A stretch of DNA of 64,000 nucleotides from Nectonema munidae (taxonomy: Eukaryota > Nematomorpha > Nectonematoida > Nectonematidae), in the NCBI GenBank assembly GCA_030549495.1, contig JAUIRK010000022.1, positions 333,257-397,256 on the forward strand, given 5' to 3'. The notes under the pieces are model-generated. The model was not told the DNA's origin, ran no database searches, and was given only the letters and a program-made list of their open reading frames with translations. The number at the start of each line of letters is the position of its first letter. Position 1 is the stretch's first letter. Shown one piece after another: positions 58,777 through 64,000 of this stretch. Made by a program: the position numbers and the translations under genes.

Positions 58777-60388
58777 ATGGCGTCACTCAACAGAGAAAAA
58801 AGTAAAATACAACCTCGTACCATTTTTGAAAAATATAGAATTTTGAAAGAAATCGAAAAAGACGGTAGCTGTGCTACAGTTTCTCGTAAACACAGCATAC
58901 CTAAACAAACTCTTTCTGGATGGATTAAAGAAAAATCAAAGATCTATAATGTAGTGCTAAAAAACACAACGTCTACCAAAAAGCTGCAAAATCAGATGAT
59001 ATCGATAAAGCATGTTACCAGTAACTCATTAGTACCAAACACAACAATCTGCCTCTGAATGTTGCTATACTTAAAGACAAAGCCTTATACTTTGGAAAAG
59101 AACTTGGTTTAGAACAATTTCAGGCATGAGATGAATGGCTTGATCGATGGAAAAAACGATACAATGTTTCATTTAAAGCTATTTCAGGTAGCCTATGCTT
59201 ACATAATATGTATAATAATATAAAGAAAGTCGAGATGACTGCACCGTGGAAAAAATGACTGTGCCGAACAATATTGTTAAATTACCCCCTTGTGATATAT
59301 ACAATGCCGATGAATTTGGTGTGTTTTATAGAGCGCTTCCCCAAAAGACATTGCATTTGAAAGGAGAAAAATGTAGCGGAGGAAAATACAGTAAGATTCG
59401 ATTAACTGGTTTTGTTGCTGCAAACGGCTGGAAAAAAGCTTCCTATTTTTGTGATAGGAAAATCAAAGAAGTCTCGTTGTTTTAAACACTTACAAAGCAT
59501 ACTTTGTCATTACCGTGGCCAAAATAAAAGCTGGATGAACTCTGAGCTTTTTGAAGAATGAGTAAGAGAGCAAGACAAAAACTTTGAAAGAGAAGGCAGA
59601 AAAGTAGCGTTAATTATCTACAACTGTCCAGCCCACCCTTCAATTGAGAATCTCAAATGAATTCATCTTTATTTTCTGCTACCTAATGCAACACCAGCTT
59701 TACATCAAATGGATCAAGGAGTGATTAGATCTTTAAAAGCTAAATATCGTACTCGAGTCATCAAAAAGATCATTGCCGCAATTGATCTAGGAAAGCAAGT
59801 AAGGGGTCGTTCACAATTGACGTCAACTAAAACGGGAGGGGTATCCAAAGTTGACATAAGTCAATTTTGTTAAGTCATGATATATCTAAAAGTTGACATG
59901 AGGGGGGGAGGGGGTTGAAATTTATCAAAAAAAAGGTTGACGTCAATTGTGAACGACCCCTAACGCCCATTTCTATCCTTGAAGCAATAAAAATTCATGT
60001 CCTTTCTTGGGGTGACGTTACTTCAAGTACAGTTGTTAACTGTTTCAGAAAAGGAGGGTTTTCAGAAACAGTTATTTCTGAGGATGATATTGCGTTCTCT
60101 AACTTAAACTAAGTGATAGATGAGCTTAAGCAACGGGATACGAATATTATGACCGGAGCTTTCGAAGTCAAATATTATTTGTCAGTAGATGATGATGTTG
60201 CAGTAACATCCCAAGCGTTAACCGATGCAGAAATACTTGAAGAGATCCGAGGTGATGCGATGTATGTGGAAAATGGTGAAGAAGAAAACACGGCTAAAGA
60301 TGAAGTCCCTGTTAAACCTTCAAATGAAGAGGTGCGACAGGCTATTGAAACATTTTTTACAGAAAGTAACAATAACGGATTTTACTAA
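58777..60388 (+). pseudogene. Tigger transposase, decayed and split by a MITE
   Basis: Starts MASLNREKSKIQPRTIFEKY with a helix-turn-helix (CATVSRKHSIPKQTLSGWIK), then part of a CENPB-like domain (DEWLDRWKKRYNVSFKAISG) and YNADEFGVFYRALPQKTLH (first Asp). The second catalytic block reads IIYNCPAHP, with Tyr in place of Asp. The third, LHQMDQGVIRSLKA, keeps Asp. Stops occur near 59128, 59560 and 59658, and there are frame changes. The MITE at 59803-59960 splits the frame. The tail ALTDAEILEEIRGDAM is still readable. It is inactive. Confidence 0.8.
59803..59960 (+). mobile_element. Harbinger-like MITE, 158 bp, TAA target duplication
   Basis: The ends are GGGGTCGTTCACAATTGACG and its exact inverse (CGTCAATTGTGAACGACCCC). 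The flanks TAA (59800-59802 and 59961-59963) suit PIF/Harbinger targeting. Removing it with one TAA rejoins the Tigger frame as GKQVTPISILEAIKIH. A partial relative lies at 30219. Confidence 0.85.
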
Positions 60389-61832
60389 AAATCTCAAAAA
60401 TCAATAAAAAAGCTCTAAAATGAATAAAATATCTTTAAAATCAATATAATTTATTGAATACAAATATTAATAAAAAGTCGTACTTGTGAAAAAAGTTCGA
60501 GTTATTGATACTTCGGATATCTCGGACATTCGCTAAGTCGGACGAATTTCATGTCCTCCGTGAGGGTCCGAGTTATCGGGATTCTACTGTATGTGGAAAT
60601 GTTTTGTAAGATTGATTAGGGAGGAGGCGAGTTGAAAGGAGGGAAGGGGGATGTTGTGTGATAGAGAGAGATCGTGGATTATGTTTTGTGCATTGGTATA
60701 GAAATGGATGGTAGTAAAGTGGGGAAGTAGTTAGTTAATGTTTTTAGTTATCGTAGTGCAGGCGTGTAAAAGGCTAAAGATCTCGCATTCGGAGATTGAG
60801 AGTAGCGGATTTGATCGGGAGCGATGGGTGTAAAAGGGACGAGTGGAAGAGCCTTTGAAGAAGGCGTAAGCAAAGGAGGTACTTAGGGATTTCTTTGAGG
60901 CTTCTGTGAAGATACGTAGGGAGGTTGATGAAGAGATAGAGCGAAGGTATGAAATTGATTGTTTTGCAAAAAAAATTGTTTTTGCATATAGATGTTTTGA
61001 ATGGATTTTGTGCAGATGGGTGAGTTAAAAGAGATGGATGTATAGAGGGATGAACTAGGTAGCTTGCAATATTTGGTGCGTATTTTGCTAATAAATGAGA
61101 GTAGAAAGAATAGGATTGAGTATTGCGGTGGGGTGTGATCGGAAGAAAGGGGGATTAAGTTGTTGTATGTCAAGATGAAGCGCTTAATAATAGTTTTTTA
61201 AGTTGAAGTTGTAATGTTAGAGTCTTAGTTAGAATTTCTAGGCATTGTGTGGAAGTAGTACGATATGCGTTGCTGATGCAAAGTAGGCAGAGACGGTGTA
61301 TCTTGTTAAGAAAATGGATGGTTGTGGGGTGTTTTAAGGAGATGCCCCAGGAAAAAATTCCGTATTCAATTACTGGAAGAATTAGGGATAAGTATATGTA
61401 TTTGATGTGTTTGGGACGGAGGCCCCATTTATAAGAGATAGCGCTTTTAAGTGAAAAAAGGGTGACGGAAAGTTTTTGGTATATTTTTTTAAAGTGTATT
61501 GAAAATTTTAGGTTGGACTGGAGGTTTAGTCCTATGTATTTGATAGTCTTTGAGGCAGTGATAGAAGTAGAGGTATTTAAATGAAGGGGTAAATGTTCTG
61601 TGTGTCTGCGTGTGAAGTGAATGAGGCTGGTTTTGCTGCAGTTAAAGAATATCTTATGTGTGTTTGCTCTTTCTTGTAGCCTTAGTAGAAATGAAGAGGA
61701 ATTGGTGATGTTTTCTTGTTGAGAGATTACTTTTATGAAAAAAAAACAAAATATAAATATAAATAATGAAATAAAAAAATATTATTTTTATTTTTATTAA
61801 ATTTCTTTATTATGTAAGTAAGTTTTTACCTT

Positions 61833-62009
61833 GGTTGGTTGGAGATATCAGAGAACTTTTAGCCGTAAGGCTATATGCTCGCATTATGCTAAGATGGTTA
61901 ATCACAGTTTTTGTGATTTTATTTTTAAGAGTCGGGAACCTTGGGGATCGAACACCTGACCTTCAAACGTTAAGCTGAGAGGTACACTCTAACAACCATT
62001 CAGGCTCAT
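61833..62009 (-). repeat. tRNA-derived SINE, 177 bp, sharing the LINE 3' end
   Basis: On the minus strand the head reads GAATGGTTGTTAGAGTG (A-box-like) and GGTGTTCGATCCCC (B-box), a tRNA-related RNA polymerase III promoter. The 3' part has the 12-base hairpin AGCCTTACGGCT region next to GCGAGCATAT and a tail of CCAA repeats. The flanks GTTTTTACCTT (61822-61832) and GTTTTTACCCTT (62010-62021) are a target duplication. The 3' part aligns with the 3' end of the LINE at 57766. Confidence 0.8.
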
Positions 62010-62021
62010 GTTTTTACCCTT

Positions 62022-62588
62022 GCATATACGAACTTCTTACATCATAATTCACTGATCAAAAAAAAAATTTTTCGTTACTAGAACAAACTATATTTTTTAA
62101 TATATTTTTAGACTATATTTTAATTTTTTTTATCAATTTGTAACAGATATTCTGTTATTAAAATTAATTCAAATTGTAAGAGAAAAATTTCATGGCTGGG
62201 TTGTTCGTCATCTTCTAACTGCTTGTACGAATTTCAAAATTTATTTATTTATTTATTTAAAGTAAACAAAACAAGTTCCAAATCTAAACGATTATTTTTT
62301 CTTTAATAAAATATAACGAATATTTGTTAAATTTTACTAATATAAATCGTATGAGAATAGCAAAAACAATATATTAAAAAAATATAAATAAGCTACCAAA
62401 AGTATATTTTGAAGCATTGAAAAATCTCTCAGTTTCTTCTGTCTTCCATTTCTATAGATCATCCTTTTATAAGGCACGTTTATTTTTTAACTGGTAAAAG
62501 TCCAGTGATTATATGTCATACAAAAACACAAATAAGTCATTTATCCAACTGTTTTCTATCAAAATAATGCATGTTATATATTTAGTAT
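62022..62588. other. AT-rich stretch
   Basis: ATTT repeats near 62240. No feature recognised. Confidence 0.4.
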
Positions 62589-63944
62589 TAGTATTCCTCA
62601 CTTAACGACGACTCAGAATTACGACGGCCCAAAATAATCATAAATTTTAAAAAATAAAGTAGTGAGTGAATGAGTGCGTGTATGTGAGTGAGGTGGGATG
62701 GGAGATGCTGCCTACGCTGTAGACTCGCTAACATACGAACAAACTCATATTTTACGAGTCAGATCGCTGAGTTGTGAGTGTGTTCGTATGTTCCCGAGTC
62801 TAAAGCGTAAGCACACACACGCACGCAATCACTCACTACTCAGTCGGAAATCTACACGCTGCTAACTGTTTACGCAAAAATCATCTTCAGTAACTATAAA
62901 AATACAACTTTATCCCTTAGTGATGACTGGAAAACGTAAAACTACACATTCTCCTGCATCTGCTCCAAAGAAGCAAAGGAAAGCAATCGATCTAGATATG
63001 AAGATGAAGATAATAAAGGAGTACGAAGGAGGGAAACGAGTTCAAGCTATGGCTAGCAGTTATGGCTTTTCACATTCAACTGTCTCTACCATCATTAAGA
63101 ACAAAAACAAAATAAAAGAAATGGCTATATCATCGACAGGATACAATGCATTGTTAACTAGGCATGAAAAGGATTGGTTCATAAGATGGAGAAATTGCTT
63201 TGCATATGGATTGATGATCATCTCGATAAAAATATTCCAGTAAGTTTATTCACAATTCAAAGCAAGGCACTGAGTATTTTCAACACCCTTAAGTCACGTG
63301 AGGGTGAAGTATGCACTGAAACTTTCACGGCAAACAAAAGGTGGTTCCAATGATTTTGAGAACGCTTCAACTTGCATAATCGTGGTCTGTATGGCGAAGC
63401 TGCAAGTGCGGATGAAGAGGCGCTACAACCATTTATTGAGGAACTAGACAAGTTAATCGAAGAGGGATCGTATCTTCAAGAACAGATCTTCAATGTTGAC
63501 GAGATGGCCTTTTTTGGAAAAAGCCAGAAAGGGTACATAAAGAAGCCAAAAGCATGCTTGGTATTAAGTCGTTCAAAGACCGAGTGACATTGCTTTTAGG
63601 TGGCAAAATTGGAGGCCACAAGCTTAAGCCATGTCTCATTTATAGGTCTCAAAATCCACGTGCTTTAAAGTATGTCAACAAGCACACATTGCCAGTTTAT
63701 TACCGTGCAAAGGCATGGATGATTCAACTTCTATTTGAAGACTGGTTTATCAATTCCTTCGTGCCTGAATCCAGACAATATTGCCTTGAAAAAGACATCC
63801 ATTCAAGATCCTGCTTCATTTTGATCATGCTCCAAGCCACCCCAAACATATTGGAGACATACATCCAAATGTGAAAGTTGTCTTCCTTCCAAAAAACACC
63901 ACTTCAATCCTTCAACCCATGGATCAGGGTGCAATTTCTACATG
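62589..63944 (+). mobile_element. Tigger-like transposon, left part, decayed
   Basis: The left end reads AGTATTCCTCACTTAACGAC. An inverted repeat with ACATACGAACAAACTCA and GAGTGTGTTCGTATGT lies in the 5' untranslated part (62640-62830). It is interrupted at 63944 by another element, and the window ends before any right end. Confidence 0.7.
62923..63944 (+). pseudogene. Tigger1-like transposase, decayed, 3' part displaced
   Basis: Starts MTGKRKTTHSPASAPKKQRK then a psq helix-turn-helix (MASSYGFSHSTVSTIIKNKN). The CENPB-like part is frame-shifted (ETFTANKRWF, RFNLHNRGLYGEAASADEEA). The catalytic core has IFNVDEMAFFGK (first Asp), RVTLLLGGKIGGHKLKPCLI, HTLPVYYRAKAWM, FDHAPSHPKHIGDIHPNVKV (second) and SILQPMDQGAIST (third). 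Several frame changes and a stop near 63352 disable it. The frame is cut off by the element at 63945. Confidence 0.8.
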
Positions 63945-64000
63945 TAACCCTATTAGTGCTGGGGGGGCGTAAAACGCTCCCCCTTCACTAAAAAATTAAT
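63945..64000 (+). mobile_element. Start of another copy of the 50727-51358 hAT-derived family
   Basis: TAACCCTATTAGTGCTGGGG followed by GCGTAAAACGC and CTTCACTAAAAAATTAAT matches 50739-50795 almost exactly. It lacks the first dozen bases (the hAT terminus) and abuts the Tigger frame. It continues beyond the window. Confidence 0.75.

Larger units (their letters stand above)
58463..60589 (+). mobile_element. Tigger-like transposon, 2127 bp, complete ends, inserted in LINE
   Basis: The ends are CAGTAGAATCTCGTTAACTC and, inverted, CAGTAGAATCCCGATAACTC, with TA at 58461-58462 and 60590-60591. Subterminal regions repeat AACTCGGAC and TAGTCGTAC words. It contains a decayed transposase and a nested 158-bp MITE. 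Confidence 0.9.
57766..61725 (-). mobile_element. 5'-truncated LINE with 12-bp target duplication, carrying a Tigger
   Basis: ATTACTTTTATG lies on both sides (57754-57765 and 61726-61737). On the minus strand the 5' end starts inside the reverse transcriptase. The 3' end is a hairpin region followed by a tail of CTAC repeats. About 1.83 kb of LINE remains after allowing for the Tigger at 58463-60589. Both a reverse transcriptase tail and a trailing RNase H/zinc-finger region are present, as in I/Jockey-group LINEs. Confidence 0.85.
58016..61725 (-). pseudogene. LINE ORF2 C-terminal part (reverse transcriptase end, RNase H, zinc finger)
   Basis: Minus-strand reading from 61710: LLRLQERANTHKIFFNCSKT and SLIHFTRRHTEHLP, then IKYIGLNLQSNLKFSIHFKK, KWGLRPKHIKYIYLSLILPV and IEYGIFSWGISLKHPT, the reverse transcriptase thumb region. 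Further on, SISECEIFSLLHACTTITKN resembles RNase H. After the Tigger come LNIPENCLVDYLTS and SGHCPCKAYLFRIKVSENPY with CRFRC...H...C, the usual C-terminal CCHC of these LINEs. Several frame interruptions occur. The start is truncated by incomplete reverse transcription. Confidence 0.7.

Overview
The window looks like a repeat-choked, AT-rich animal chromosome segment. Genes have GT-AG introns, DNA transposons dominate, and there are no bacterial-style operons. An arthropod such as a caligid copepod would fit (low GC, many hAT and pogo/Tigger copies), but that placement is inference. One host gene is complete: a YIF1 family gene on the plus strand (six coding exons, 8297-20608, 299 residues). 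A second host locus on the minus strand has two exons encoding C2H2 zinc fingers (28365-26045). Two further minus-strand exon candidates (43641-43231 and 40501-40343) may belong to it or to another gene.

Everything else that could be read is mobile DNA or unassigned AT-rich sequence. Left end (1-8.1 kb): hAT remnants, a 106-bp hAT MITE, and a 2.43-kb TTAA-flanked element (4137-6562) carrying a decayed gene of a widespread but, as far as I know, unnamed transposase-like family. Its short TTAA-flanked relatives recur through the window. YIF1 introns (8.5-20.4 kb): hAT remnants, a TTAA MITE, and an apparently intact GC-rich Tigger element (13155-15684) lying antisense to the gene. 20.8-29 kb: a dispersed repeat, a degenerate 150-bp tandem array, then the zinc-finger locus. 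29.5-38.4 kb: a Tigger remnant, then a CR1/L2-like LINE interrupted exactly at its reverse transcriptase YADD codons by a 3.36-kb hAT element. 38.6-52 kb: a second copy of the tandem array, several hAT and piggyBac-like non-autonomous elements and the two host exon candidates. 52.5-64 kb: an intron-containing hAT element, three decayed Tigger elements, a 5'-truncated LINE with a perfect 12-bp target duplication, and a tRNA-derived SINE sharing that LINE's 3' end.

The insertions give a readable order of events. At 57.7-61.7 kb a LINE landed first, a Tigger then landed in the LINE, and a 158-bp MITE landed in the Tigger. At 4-6.6 kb the TTAA element split an older repeat whose unsplit relative survives at 9.2 kb. 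No tRNA or rRNA gene, CRISPR array, or retrovirus-like element was recognised.
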